Positions 7,200 to 14,953 of a stretch of DNA of 39,933 nt are shown here, one piece after another. Location of the stretch: assembly GCA_019038625.1 (NCBI GenBank), contig JAHOYU010000176.1:1-39933 (forward strand), in the 5' to 3' direction. Position numbers and translations under genes: made by a program. The DNA is from Candidatus Latescibacterota bacterium. GTDB lineage: Bacteria > Krumholzibacteriota > Krumholzibacteriia > Krumholzibacteriales > Krumholzibacteriaceae. Under the pieces are notes generated by a model that saw nothing but the letters and a program-made list of their open reading frames with translations, was not told the origin of the DNA and made no database searches. How positions within the stretch are numbered: position 1 is the stretch's first letter; each line of letters begins with the position of its first letter.

Positions 7200-7652
7200 A
7201 TGACACAAGTGAAGGTGGATTATAGTGAATTCTCCCTGTTTGTATCACTACTGGTCAAAAAATTGAGTCTGCTGAACAGAGACCATAAATCCTGTTATGG
7301 CCTGACGATGTCCCAGTGTTTCACAATCGAGGCCCTTGCTGAAAACGGCAAGCTGTCAATGAATAAACTGAGCCATGAGCTGGGTGTCACCGTAAGTACC
7401 ATGACCAGGATCATTGATGTACTTCTGCGTGATGGAAATGTCAACAGGCGAGATAATCCGGATGACAGGCGTCAAGTCTGTATTGAACTCACCTCCTCAG
7501 GCAGAAACCTAGCTGTGAAACTGAGGCAATGCTCAGACCACTACGCAAGGGATATACTGGATCAGATACCAGAAAAGGAAAAGAATGGAGTAATCAAGTC
7601 TTTGAAAATGCTTGTCAAGGCATTGGAGTCTGCGAACAAGAAATGTTGCTAG
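7200..7652 (+). CDS. MarR-family regulator linked to hgcAB
   Basis: A 150-residue winged-helix regulator of the MarR family. The recognition region is LSMNKLSHELGVTVSTMTRIIDVLLRDG (residues 52-79), and the wing contains the hallmark DPDDRR-type sequence NPDDRRQVCIELTSSG (86-101). The flanking helices would form the dimer interface. It has six cysteines (32, 40, 94, 111, 149, 150), including a C-terminal vicinal pair, which is many for this family and could allow thiol or metal sensing. The hgcA ATG follows 34 bases downstream on the same strand, so one transcript is likely. By context it senses a signal relevant to mercury, arsenic or redox state; that is inference. Confidence 0.85.
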   Translation: MTQVKVDYSEFSLFVSLLVKKLSLLNRDHKSCYGLTMSQCFTIEALAENGKLSMNKLSHELGVTVSTMTRIIDVLLRDGNVNRRDNPDDRRQVCIELTSSGRNLAVKLRQCSDHYARDILDQIPEKEKNGVIKSLKMLVKALESANKKCC

Positions 7653-7686
7653 GTGTTCCGGAAGAATTATCAATATAGAAAGAGAA

Positions 7687-8718
7687 ATGAAGAAAAAATA
7701 TATAACTGGTTCAATTGAGACGAAGGGTGGAGAGATCCCGACAGTCTCAACTTCGATTGACAGGATGGATAAATGGGGAGCATTCAAAGCAAGGTGTTCA
7801 ATCGGTCGTATGCGCTATACGATTAGGCCGGGCCTGTATGCAGCCGGAAATCCTGATCAGGATTCGATCGTCCTGGTCTCAGCAAACTACAAGTTGAGTT
7901 TTGACGTGCTTCGAAGTTCTCTTCATGGAATCGATGCATGGATATTAGTGTTGGATACTAAAGGTATCAACGTATGGTGTGCCGCAGGCAAAGGAACGTT
8001 CGGAACAGATGAGATAGTCAATCGCATTGAGCAGACGAGGCTGAAAGAGATAATAGGTCATCGCAAACTTATTGTTCCACAACTTGGAGCACCCGGGGTG
8101 GCCGCTCATGAAGTTAAGAAACACTCGGGATTCACGGTGATATACGGTCCTGTGCGAGCGTCTGATATACTATCTTTTCTTGAAAACGGAATGGTTGCGA
8201 CAGCTGAAATGCGAAAGGTGAACTTCTCAATGCGTGACAGGTCGGTTCTGGTACCTGTGGAATTTGTAATGGGATTCAAACATCTGGTTCTGGCCTCTGT
8301 TGTCTTTTTCCTTTTAGCCGGTTTGCATAAAGGGGGATATTCCACCCAGGTTGCTCTAACGGCAGGTAGTCGATCGACCCTGATACTGCTTCTTGCGTTC
8401 CTGACGGGAACGATAATGGTGCCGATGCTCCTTCCCTGGCTGCCGGGCAGGAGTTTTTCCCTGAAAGGACTGATCGCCGGTCTTATACTGATTGTTGTCC
8501 TGGGTGTCTCAGGGTTTGCGGAATCAAATATTATTGAATCGCTTGCCTGGATACTGATAGTCACTGCAATATCTTCTTTCACTGCTATGAATTTCACGGG
8601 GGCTTCGACCTACACATCTCTGTCTGGTGTGAAGAAGGAAATGCGGATTGCGGTTCCTTTACAGATCACTGCATCGTTGACAGGAGTGACACTATGGATA
8701 ATAGGAAGATTTGTCTGA
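7687..8718 (+). CDS. hgcA: Mercury methylation corrinoid protein HgcA
   Basis: HgcA transfers a methyl group from its cobalamin to Hg(II), making methylmercury together with HgcB. This 343-residue protein has the diagnostic cap-helix motif N-V-W-C-A-A-G-K at residues 95-102, with Cys98 as the expected lower-axial cobalt ligand. The corrinoid-binding domain spans about 30-175. Five membrane segments follow (about 195-213, 230-250, 259-277, 283-301, 322-341). MNFTGASTYTSLSGVKKEM at 301-319 also looks like the conserved HgcA C-terminal loop. The membrane domain distinguishes it from the acetyl-CoA-pathway protein CfsA/AcsD. I chose the ATG at 7687; a frame-open extension to 7612 would overlap marR and adds nothing family-like. 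hgcB starts 13 bases after the stop. Confidence 0.95.
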   Translation: MKKKYITGSIETKGGEIPTVSTSIDRMDKWGAFKARCSIGRMRYTIRPGLYAAGNPDQDSIVLVSANYKLSFDVLRSSLHGIDAWILVLDTKGINVWCAAGKGTFGTDEIVNRIEQTRLKEIIGHRKLIVPQLGAPGVAAHEVKKHSGFTVIYGPVRASDILSFLENGMVATAEMRKVNFSMRDRSVLVPVEFVMGFKHLVLASVVFFLLAGLHKGGYSTQVALTAGSRSTLILLLAFLTGTIMVPMLLPWLPGRSFSLKGLIAGLILIVVLGVSGFAESNIIESLAWILIVTAISSFTAMNFTGASTYTSLSGVKKEMRIAVPLQITASLTGVTLWIIGRFV

Positions 8719-8731
8719 AAGGTATGGGACA

Positions 8732-9019
8732 ATGGCCTCAATGAAGTATCTGAGAAATGTCGCTACACTGAAGTTGGATGCCGAGAGATGTATTGGCTGT
8801 GGGGTGTGCTCGACTGTCTGTCCACATGCGGTTTTTGATATCATTGGGAAAAAAGCGAGGATAGTCGACAAGGATTCATGCATGGAATGCGGTGCATGTG
8901 CCAGGAACTGTCCCGCATGCGCGATCACTGTCAAATCCGGAGTCGGTTGTGCGGCTGGCATTATAGCCGGCATGCTCAGGGGTACAGAGCCGGCATGTGA
9001 TGAAGGATGTTGTGGATAG
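8732..9019 (+). CDS. hgcB: Mercury methylation ferredoxin HgcB
   Basis: HgcB supplies electrons to reduce the HgcA cobalt and may handle the mercury substrate. The product is 95 residues, the usual length. It carries two 4Fe-4S motifs, Cys20-23-26-30-Pro and Cys50-53-56-60-Pro. It also has Cys73, the position of the additional conserved cysteine, and the vicinal pair Cys93-Cys94 at the C-terminus (EGCCG), which marks HgcB among small ferredoxins. The ATG at 8732 is preferred because GAAAGG lies nine bases upstream; this ribosome-binding site overlaps the hgcA stop. A TTG at 8711 and an ATG at 8741 are alternatives. It is the last gene of the cassette, with the convergent EamA gene 37 bases away. 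Confidence 0.95.
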   Translation: MASMKYLRNVATLKLDAERCIGCGVCSTVCPHAVFDIIGKKARIVDKDSCMECGACARNCPACAITVKSGVGCAAGIIAGMLRGTEPACDEGCCG

Positions 9020-9042
9020 GACAGGGACTGCTGCAGTGTCCT
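9018..9042 (+). terminator. Weak hairpin after hgcB
   Basis: AGGACA (9018-9023) pairs with TGTCCT (9037-9042), with an ACTGC/GCAGT pairing also possible inside. There is no T-tract, so termination is doubtful. It lies between the convergent hgcB and EamA genes. Confidence 0.3.
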
Positions 9043-9056
9043 GGCGGCTGACTGGA

Positions 9057-9950
9057 TTATTTGCGATTTCGAAATATCCCTACAACACTGGCGATGATCA
9101 ATAATGCTCCGGTCATGGTCCATCCGGTGACGCTTTCCCTGAGGATCAGCCAGCCGAGAAAGACCGCGATCACCGGGTTTACATAGGCATAGGTCATGAC
9201 GACCTGGTAGGGGAGAAGCCTCAGGGTCGTAAGGTAGGAAGTAAAACAGATCACCGAGCTGAACAGGACGAGGTATCCCCAGGCCATCCATGCTTCGCCC
9301 GTGGGAGTGGGCAGGGGTTCGCGCCGGAGCAGGGCGATGGCCAGTAGTCCGACCCCGCCCAGTAGCTGTTGCCAACCTGACATGGCCCGGTCACTGAGGT
9401 CGAGTTTCCTCCTCTGCAGCCAGATAGAACCAGCGGCCCAGGAAAGGGGGGCGAAGAGAAGAGCGGCGACGGCCAGGATGTCCGCTGTGTTTCCCAGTCT
9501 CAGAACGGGCCAGGACAGGACGCCGACTCCGAGGAATCCAAGAAATACAGAGCCTGTCATCCGCCAGCCGGGGAAACGCCGGTCGACGACACAGACCATG
9601 CACTCGGCCCATATCGGCATCGATGCCACGAGCAGGGCCGCCAGCCCGGACGAGACACGAGTCTCCCCCCAGTTGACCAGCCCGTTGCCTCCGAGCCAGA
9701 GCAAAATGCCGCTACCGGCGAGTATTCCAAATTCCGGGAGAGAAAGCCGGATCCTCTCTCGGCGCAGCCGGGCCCATATCAGCAATATTGCCGATGCTGC
9801 CATGACCCGTACAAATGCCATTGTAAATGGAGGGAATCCCGATCCTTCCCTGACAGCTACACGTATTGCCAGGTAGGTGGATCCCCAGACCAGATATACT
9901 ATCGATAGATGAGCAAGTCCGGCCCTATCGAGTGTTTTTCTGTCGACCAT
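9057..9950 (-). CDS. EamA/DMT-family transporter
   Basis: A 297-residue inner-membrane protein with about ten transmembrane helices arranged as two EamA halves. The N-terminal half begins LSIVYLVWGSTYLAIRVAV and the second half has YAYVNPVIAVFLGWLILRE, both characteristic of drug/metabolite exporters of the RhaT/YedA kind. The substrate cannot be told. The start lies 11 bases after the phosphofructokinase stop, so the two genes probably share a transcript. Its last 44 coding bases are repeated at 7016-7059, on the far side of marR-hgcAB. Confidence 0.85.
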   Translation of the reverse strand: MVDRKTLDRAGLAHLSIVYLVWGSTYLAIRVAVREGSGFPPFTMAFVRVMAASAILLIWARLRRERIRLSLPEFGILAGSGILLWLGGNGLVNWGETRVSSGLAALLVASMPIWAECMVCVVDRRFPGWRMTGSVFLGFLGVGVLSWPVLRLGNTADILAVAALLFAPLSWAAGSIWLQRRKLDLSDRAMSGWQQLLGGVGLLAIALLRREPLPTPTGEAWMAWGYLVLFSSVICFTSYLTTLRLLPYQVVMTYAYVNPVIAVFLGWLILRESVTGWTMTGALLIIASVVGIFRNRK

Positions 9951-9961
9951 TCCAGTTCCCG

Positions 9962-11164
9962 TCAGTCGCTTGCCATTATGAACAACGGTTTGGCCTCGAA
10001 GCTCTTGTAGTGTGGCCGTAACCTGTCCGTGTTGTAATACTGGCCTACGTCGACCACTTTCTTGTAGCTCGTCACGATCTCGATCGGTACGTTGTCATAG
10101 CGGCCGTTCTTCAGGGCGACGAGTCGTCCAGAGACCCCCTCGAGTATGAGATTCAGGGCCAGGTTGCCGTAGGCCATCGGGACGATGGAGTCGATAGCGT
10201 CGGGATCTCCGCATCGGACCAGGTACCCGAGCTTCTGGTTGATGACGTTGATCTTGCGTCCGTTATTGAAATGCGGAGAGATAGTCTTCAACTCTTTGGA
10301 AATATATTCAGCATTCCCGCCGAGCTTCTTGTGCCCGTACGCGTCCTTTTCCTGTTCGGAGAATGTCATGTCGCCGCCCTCATGCTTTGCGCCTTCGGAG
10401 ACGAGTACGACAGAATAATTGCTGGGGCTTGTGACCCAGTCTTCTACCAGCAGTTCGCACAGACGCTCCATATTGAAAGGATGCTCGGGAATGACGCAAC
10501 GGTTGGCTGCACCAGCCATCGTCGGTAGCAGCGCCGTGAATCCGGCGTATCTGCCGAAGACCTCGATCACCAGGAACCTCTCGTGCGATCCGGCGGACGT
10601 CCGGAGGCTGTTAGTCATCTGGATCGTCCTGGTGACACAGGTACTGAACCCTATGCAGTAATCTGTTCCGGGAACGTCGTTGTCCATTGTCTTGGGAATG
10701 GCTATTATTTTTACGCCTTCATTATGCAGCCTTACTCCATAACTGAGTGTGTCGTCTCCGCCGATCGGGATAAGGTAGTCGATTCCCATATGATCGATGT
10801 TCTTGAGGACTTCCGGTGTAAGGTCGTTCATGTCGTCGGAATATCTGTCTTTCAGGTGCGCGGGTACATCAATCGCGGGGACATGGCTGGGGCGGGTCCT
10901 CGAGCTGTGAAGGAAGGTGCCTCCGGTCCGACCGATCCGGTTTACCATATTTTCAGTCAGGATCTCATAGTTTCTGCTGTTGTCGGCATCTTTGTCTCGT
11001 ATGATCTCGATCATGCCGGCCCAGCCGCGGCGGATGCCGACGACTTCGTAGCCTTCACGGATCGCCCTGATGGTGACGCTCCTGATCGCCGGGTTGAGTC
11101 CCGGCACGTCTCCTCCTCCGGTGAGGATTGCGATTCGACCTTTTTTTGTCCTGATATTGCTCAT
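9962..11164 (-). CDS. 6-phosphofructokinase, probably PPi-dependent
   Basis: A 400-residue phosphofructokinase that interconverts fructose 6-phosphate and fructose 1,6-bisphosphate. TGGGDVPGLN (15-24) starts the nucleotide/phosphate site. Two positions suggest pyrophosphate and not ATP as phosphoryl donor: GGDDT at 135-139 (Asp138 where ATP enzymes have Gly) and PKTMDND at 157-163 (Lys158 where ATP enzymes usually have Gly). EVFGRYAG at about 201-208 matches the sugar-phosphate-binding MGR region. The ATG at 11164 follows GGAGAA by seven bases; an upstream GTG would add 17 untypical residues. A PPi enzyme is reversible and fits with the FBPase at 28484 in a flexible glycolytic/gluconeogenic pathway. 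Confidence 0.85.
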   Translation of the reverse strand: MSNIRTKKGRIAILTGGGDVPGLNPAIRSVTIRAIREGYEVVGIRRGWAGMIEIIRDKDADNSRNYEILTENMVNRIGRTGGTFLHSSRTRPSHVPAIDVPAHLKDRYSDDMNDLTPEVLKNIDHMGIDYLIPIGGDDTLSYGVRLHNEGVKIIAIPKTMDNDVPGTDYCIGFSTCVTRTIQMTNSLRTSAGSHERFLVIEVFGRYAGFTALLPTMAGAANRCVIPEHPFNMERLCELLVEDWVTSPSNYSVVLVSEGAKHEGGDMTFSEQEKDAYGHKKLGGNAEYISKELKTISPHFNNGRKINVINQKLGYLVRCGDPDAIDSIVPMAYGNLALNLILEGVSGRLVALKNGRYDNVPIEIVTSYKKVVDVGQYYNTDRLRPHYKSFEAKPLFIMASD

Positions 11165-11318
11165 AGGTTCTTCTCCATGATCTTTAAAGCCCGGCCGGAC
11201 ACAATGCAAATTCACGACCGGTCGTATGCGGTGGCCTCAACGGCATCGGAATCCCGGAGAATCGTGGATGTCCGGAAGGTTGTGGGCATAAATGTGCGAG
11301 CTGAGAAAAGGCGATGGC

Positions 11319-11408
11319 CTATTTAGCTTTTTTCTCTTTTCTTTTTTCCTTCAGCGATTTTGCCGGTTTCTTTTTGGTCTCTTTTTTTGTGTTTCTTTCT
11401 TTCCCCAT
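11319..11408 (-). CDS. 29-residue lysine-rich small protein
   Basis: A short reading frame encodes MGKERNTKKETKKK, then PAKSLKEKRKEKKAK and a TAG. About half of the residues are Lys or Arg. GAGAGGTGA ends five bases before the ATG, a strong ribosome-binding site. I recall similar tiny KERN...KKPAK.LKEKR peptides in many proteobacteria and other phyla; they have no assigned function. The extreme basic charge suggests binding to nucleic acid or ribosomes. It lies 154 bases upstream of the phosphofructokinase gene on the same strand and may share its transcript. Confidence 0.7.
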   Translation of the reverse strand: MGKERNTKKETKKKPAKSLKEKRKEKKAK

Positions 11409-11583
11409 GATCTCACCTCTCAATCTTTCATCAACAGGGTGTATCTCAAATCCTTTACAGATGCCAGGATTATAATCCAAGCGGCCTCATTCCATCAATC
11501 AGATATTTTTCGGTAAATGATGATTTTACATTCTTTCCAGCATGGATACTCTTGCCAGACAGGTAGAAAAGCGGCATTATCAT

Positions 11584-11605
11584 CCCATGTCCCTGGAGAC
11601 ATGGG
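11584..11605 (+). repeat. Inverted repeat in the gcdH leader
   Basis: CCCATGTC (11584-11591) and GACATGGG (11598-11605) are perfect 8-bp arms around a six-base loop, 26 bases before the acyl-CoA dehydrogenase ATG. It could be an operator or an mRNA hairpin. Confidence 0.4.
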
Positions 11606-11631
11606 CTTTAGTCGTAAAATGGAGGATTCCG

Positions 11632-12807
11632 ATGAAATTCGAGGCGCTTGACTTCTTCGAAATAGAAAAATCGTTCAATGAGGAAGAGGTCCTGGTCCGT
11701 GATACCGCACGAAAATTTGTGGACAGGGAGATCATCCCTGGAATCGCAGAGCAATGGGAGGCAGGAGAATTTTCTCTCGATCTCGTGCAGAAGATGGGAG
11801 AACTCGGGTTTCTAGGTCCTTTCATCCCTGTCGAATACGGTGGGGCGGGATGCTCCTATACGATATATGGCCTTATCTGCCAGGAGATGGAACGTGGGGA
11901 CTCGGGGGTCAGATCGTTCTGCTCGGTCCAGGGAAGTCTCGTTATGTATCCGATCTGGAAATTCGGTTCAGAAGAACAGAAGAAAAGATATCTGCCCGAA
12001 CTTGCGGCCGGGAAGATCATAGGGTGTTTCGGACTCACCGAACCGGATGCGGGGTCCGATCCGCGTTCGATGATGACCAGCGCGAAGAAAGACGGGAGCG
12101 GGTGGATACTGAATGGCGCCAAGATGTGGATCACAAACGGTTCGATAGCCGATATCGCTGTCGTGTGGGCAAAGGACGAAGAGGGAATCATCCGCGGGTT
12201 CATCGTTCACAGAGATGACGAGGGTTTTTCTGCTCCGGAACAGAAACACAAGGTCTCACTGCGCTCATCAGTCACTTCAGAGCTTGTCCTGGAAGATGTA
12301 CGTATTCCAGCGGACAGGGAGTTGCCCGGGACCGAAGACTTGAAAAGTCCCCTCATGTGTCTGACCTCGGCGCGTTACGGGATCGCCTGGGGAGCGGTAG
12401 GCGTCCTTCAGTCGGTATTCGACGAAGCCCTGCAGTACAGCCGGGAGAGGATACAGTTCGGTAGGCCGACCGCTTCTTTCCAGATGACCCAGGCCAAACT
12501 GGTTGAGATGGCGACCGATCTGACCAATGCCCAGATGATGGCGTATCATCTCGGCAGGCTCGCAGACAGTGGAGCCATGAAGCATTATCACGTATCGATG
12601 ACGAAGAGGCACAATGTCAATGTAGCGCTCGAAGCAGCCAGGAAGGCTCGCGGCATGCTCGGCGCGAACGGGATAACCCTCGAATACCAGGCTATACGTC
12701 ATATGTGCAACATGGAGTCTGTCCATACATATGAGGGTACGTTCGAGATACACACGCTGATCCTTGGCGAGTATTTCACAGGCCTGTCGGCGTTCGGAAA
12801 CGAGTAG
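11632..12807 (+). CDS. Glutaryl-CoA dehydrogenase-like acyl-CoA dehydrogenase
   Basis: A 391-residue flavoenzyme of the acyl-CoA dehydrogenase family. It has the family FGLTEPDAGSD flavin-binding loop, MWITNG, and ARYGIAWGA near the middle. HTYEGTFEIHTLILG near the C-terminus places the catalytic base at Glu368, with the TYEGT context typical of glutaryl-CoA dehydrogenase. VRSFCSVQGSLVM also matches that subgroup. The likely reaction is oxidation (and perhaps decarboxylation) of glutaryl-CoA to glutaconyl- or crotonyl-CoA in lysine or aromatic breakdown. GGAGG lies six bases before the ATG at 11632, which excludes a longer start at 11542. No electron-transfer flavoprotein gene is nearby. Confidence 0.8.
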   Translation: MKFEALDFFEIEKSFNEEEVLVRDTARKFVDREIIPGIAEQWEAGEFSLDLVQKMGELGFLGPFIPVEYGGAGCSYTIYGLICQEMERGDSGVRSFCSVQGSLVMYPIWKFGSEEQKKRYLPELAAGKIIGCFGLTEPDAGSDPRSMMTSAKKDGSGWILNGAKMWITNGSIADIAVVWAKDEEGIIRGFIVHRDDEGFSAPEQKHKVSLRSSVTSELVLEDVRIPADRELPGTEDLKSPLMCLTSARYGIAWGAVGVLQSVFDEALQYSRERIQFGRPTASFQMTQAKLVEMATDLTNAQMMAYHLGRLADSGAMKHYHVSMTKRHNVNVALEAARKARGMLGANGITLEYQAIRHMCNMESVHTYEGTFEIHTLILGEYFTGLSAFGNE

Positions 12808-12868
12808 AAAATGAAATATCAGCGAGATTGTGCTTATTCCTGACAAAGTATCATGCTAATGTAGGCTC

Positions 12869-13441
12869 ATGTGGAAATATCTGCGATCTGTTCTGGCTCT
12901 TGATGGCCTTTCAAGGAAAAGCCAGACGCTTGTATATATGATGGTTGGTGTGGCTATAGGCATGGCGGCGGTCGTCTTCAGGGTGGCCAACGCCGTTTCG
13001 TATATCAATGAGGAGCCGGAGACCTGCGCCAACTGTCATGTCATGACCGATGTATACGCCAGCTGGCAGAGGGGAAGCCATGGCTCTGTGGCCGTCTGCA
13101 CCGACTGTCATCTTCCACATGAGAATATTATCTCGAAAACAGCTTTCAAGGGAACAGACGGTCTGAGGCATTCCTATGTCTTCACCGCCGGCATCGATCC
13201 ACAGGTAATGGAGTTATCCAGGGGTGCCATTCCGGTTATTCAGAAGAATTGCATCCGTTGTCATTCGTCACAATTCGCCATGGTAAAGCTTGCGTCATCC
13301 GGAGAGCGGAGATGCTGGGATTGTCATGATAATGTTCATAACAGCGTAAGAAGCCAGGCCTCGTCTCCAACGGTGCTCAGGCCGGTGATGCCTCCCGCAG
13401 GGTGGGATCTGCCGGAGAGCTGGAAGTCGCAGGACAGGTAA
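12869..13441 (+). CDS. nrfH: NrfH, tetrahaem quinol dehydrogenase
   Basis: NrfH takes electrons from menaquinol and passes them to NrfA. This 190-residue protein has one N-terminal membrane anchor (about 20-42). Four CxxCH haem sites lie at 53-57, 77-81, 128-132 and 149-153, the layout of the NapC/NirT/NrfH family. The adjacent nrfA, 28 bases downstream, settles the assignment. No strong ribosome-binding site precedes the ATG. A short gap of 61 bases separates it from the glutaryl-CoA dehydrogenase gene, so cotranscription is possible. Confidence 0.92.
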   Translation: MWKYLRSVLALDGLSRKSQTLVYMMVGVAIGMAAVVFRVANAVSYINEEPETCANCHVMTDVYASWQRGSHGSVAVCTDCHLPHENIISKTAFKGTDGLRHSYVFTAGIDPQVMELSRGAIPVIQKNCIRCHSSQFAMVKLASSGERRCWDCHDNVHNSVRSQASSPTVLRPVMPPAGWDLPESWKSQDR

Positions 13442-13469
13442 AGAAAACGGTATCAGGAAAGGATAAGAT

Positions 13470-14897
13470 ATGAGCGGACCGGGAAAAACGGGACTTCCCC
13501 GCTGGGCGGGTGGAGTCATCGTCGCACTATTCGCTGTAGTCGTATTTTTACTGGGCATGTTCGCCGTATCGATAATGGAGCATCGGTGGGAAGCTCAGCG
13601 GCCGGCTATCGCGTTACAGCCGGTCGATGAGTGGGAGACAGACAATGCCGTTTATGGAGAGAATTATCCGAGGGAATATGATGGGTACCTCAAAACGAAG
13701 ATAGACGACACGAGGACTATGTATGGAGGGGCCTATCCAAGGGATTATCTGGAGGAGGACCCCTACCAGGTGATCCTCTTTGCTGGATATGGTTTCAGCC
13801 AGGAATACCGGCAGGCGAGGGGGCATTATCACGCGATCGAGGATGTGACCGAGACGAAAAGGATAAAGAAGCCGGTCAACCCTGCTACCTGTTGGACCTG
13901 CAAGAGTCCCGACGTTCCAAGGCTGATGGCGGAGATGGGTACGAAGGAGTTCTACGGCTCCAATTTTCATGACCTCGCCGATGAGATAGTCAACCCGATC
14001 GGATGCCGGGACTGTCATGACCCTGAATCGATGAAACTGGTGATAACGAGGCCGGCGCTGAGAGAGGCCTATGCTGCCCGTGGTAGGGATATAGATGAGG
14101 TTACCCATCAGGAGATGCGTTCCCTGGTATGTGCCCAGTGTCATGTGGAGTACTATTTCCTCAATGATCCTGCAGAGGGAAAGAAAGATTACCTGACATT
14201 GCCATGGGTCAAGGGGACATCTGTGGACGAGATGATAGCCTACTATGACGAATATGGATTCTCCGATTATATTCACCCGATCTCGGGTACGCCGATCATC
14301 AAGTCGCAGCACCCGGACTACGAAGTCTTTTCGACGGGGATCCACGCGTATAGAAACGTTGCCTGCGCCGACTGCCATATGGCGTATGTGGCGGAGGGAG
14401 GCATGAAAGTCTCGGATCACCATGTTCAAAGCCCGTTGCTTAACATTTCGAACAGTTGCGCGGTCTGTCACCGGTGGACCGAGGATGAGATCAGGAGCCG
14501 TATCGAATCTATACAGACCATGTGCTACACCGCGAGAATGGCAGCCGAGGAGGCTCTGGTGAAAGCACATTTTGATGTGGGGGCGGCGGCTCAATCCGGA
14601 GCTAGCGGGCAGGAACTCAGCGCTATCAGGACCACCTTGCGCCATGCGCAGTTCAAATGGGACTATATCGCTTCGAATAACGGGATGGGGTTCCATTCAC
14701 CGCAGGAGTATCTCAGAATAGCGGGGGAATCCAGATCGCAGGCTCTGGAGGTCAGGCTGTTCGCAGCCAGGCTCCTTGTCGAGAAAGGGTATGCCGATAC
14801 ACCCGTCTATCCCGATATCTCGACGAGAGAGAAGGCATGGAAGGTGGCGAGTGCCTTTGTAAATGGAAAAGGTGCGAATCTGCTGTCGAGACATTGA
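13470..14897 (+). CDS. nrfA: NrfA, ammonia-forming cytochrome c nitrite reductase
   Basis: NrfA reduces nitrite to ammonium with six electrons. The 475-residue protein has the diagnostic catalytic-haem motif C-W-T-C-K at 141-145. Four CxxCH sites follow at 179-183, 221-225, 299-303 and 330-334, making it pentahaem. SQHPDYE (279-285) supplies the conserved active-site/calcium region, and CHVEYYF at 224-230 the tyrosine. The N-terminal hydrophobic segment (12-35) lacks a clear cleavage site, so it may stay anchored next to NrfH. AAAGGA precedes the ATG. The enzyme could support anaerobic growth on nitrite or detoxify it; no nitrate reductase is in the window. Confidence 0.95.
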   Translation: MSGPGKTGLPRWAGGVIVALFAVVVFLLGMFAVSIMEHRWEAQRPAIALQPVDEWETDNAVYGENYPREYDGYLKTKIDDTRTMYGGAYPRDYLEEDPYQVILFAGYGFSQEYRQARGHYHAIEDVTETKRIKKPVNPATCWTCKSPDVPRLMAEMGTKEFYGSNFHDLADEIVNPIGCRDCHDPESMKLVITRPALREAYAARGRDIDEVTHQEMRSLVCAQCHVEYYFLNDPAEGKKDYLTLPWVKGTSVDEMIAYYDEYGFSDYIHPISGTPIIKSQHPDYEVFSTGIHAYRNVACADCHMAYVAEGGMKVSDHHVQSPLLNISNSCAVCHRWTEDEIRSRIESIQTMCYTARMAAEEALVKAHFDVGAAAQSGASGQELSAIRTTLRHAQFKWDYIASNNGMGFHSPQEYLRIAGESRSQALEVRLFAARLLVEKGYADTPVYPDISTREKAWKVASAFVNGKGANLLSRH

Positions 14898-14953
14898 TGC
14901 CTCTGGACATGCCCGGTCGTTTGAATATCGGCGAAACGCGGTCCGTGAAGCGT

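Noticed and set aside
7612-7686. Upstream extension of hgcA overlapping marR
   Set aside because: The 25 extra residues have no HgcA-like sequence and begin inside marR. The ATG at 7687 gives the usual family length and puts the cap-helix motif at the expected position.
7687-8718. Possible acetyl-CoA-pathway corrinoid protein instead of HgcA
   Set aside because: The NVWCAAGK motif, the C-terminal membrane domain and the adjacent HgcB with a terminal CC pair all indicate HgcA, and no other Wood-Ljungdahl gene is near.
10583-11326. 247-residue frame antisense to the phosphofructokinase gene
   Set aside because: It mirrors a clearly conserved enzyme gene and has no family signature of its own.
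13614-14696. 360-residue frame antisense to nrfA
   Set aside because: Arises from codon bias opposite a gene with five haem motifs; no domain evidence.
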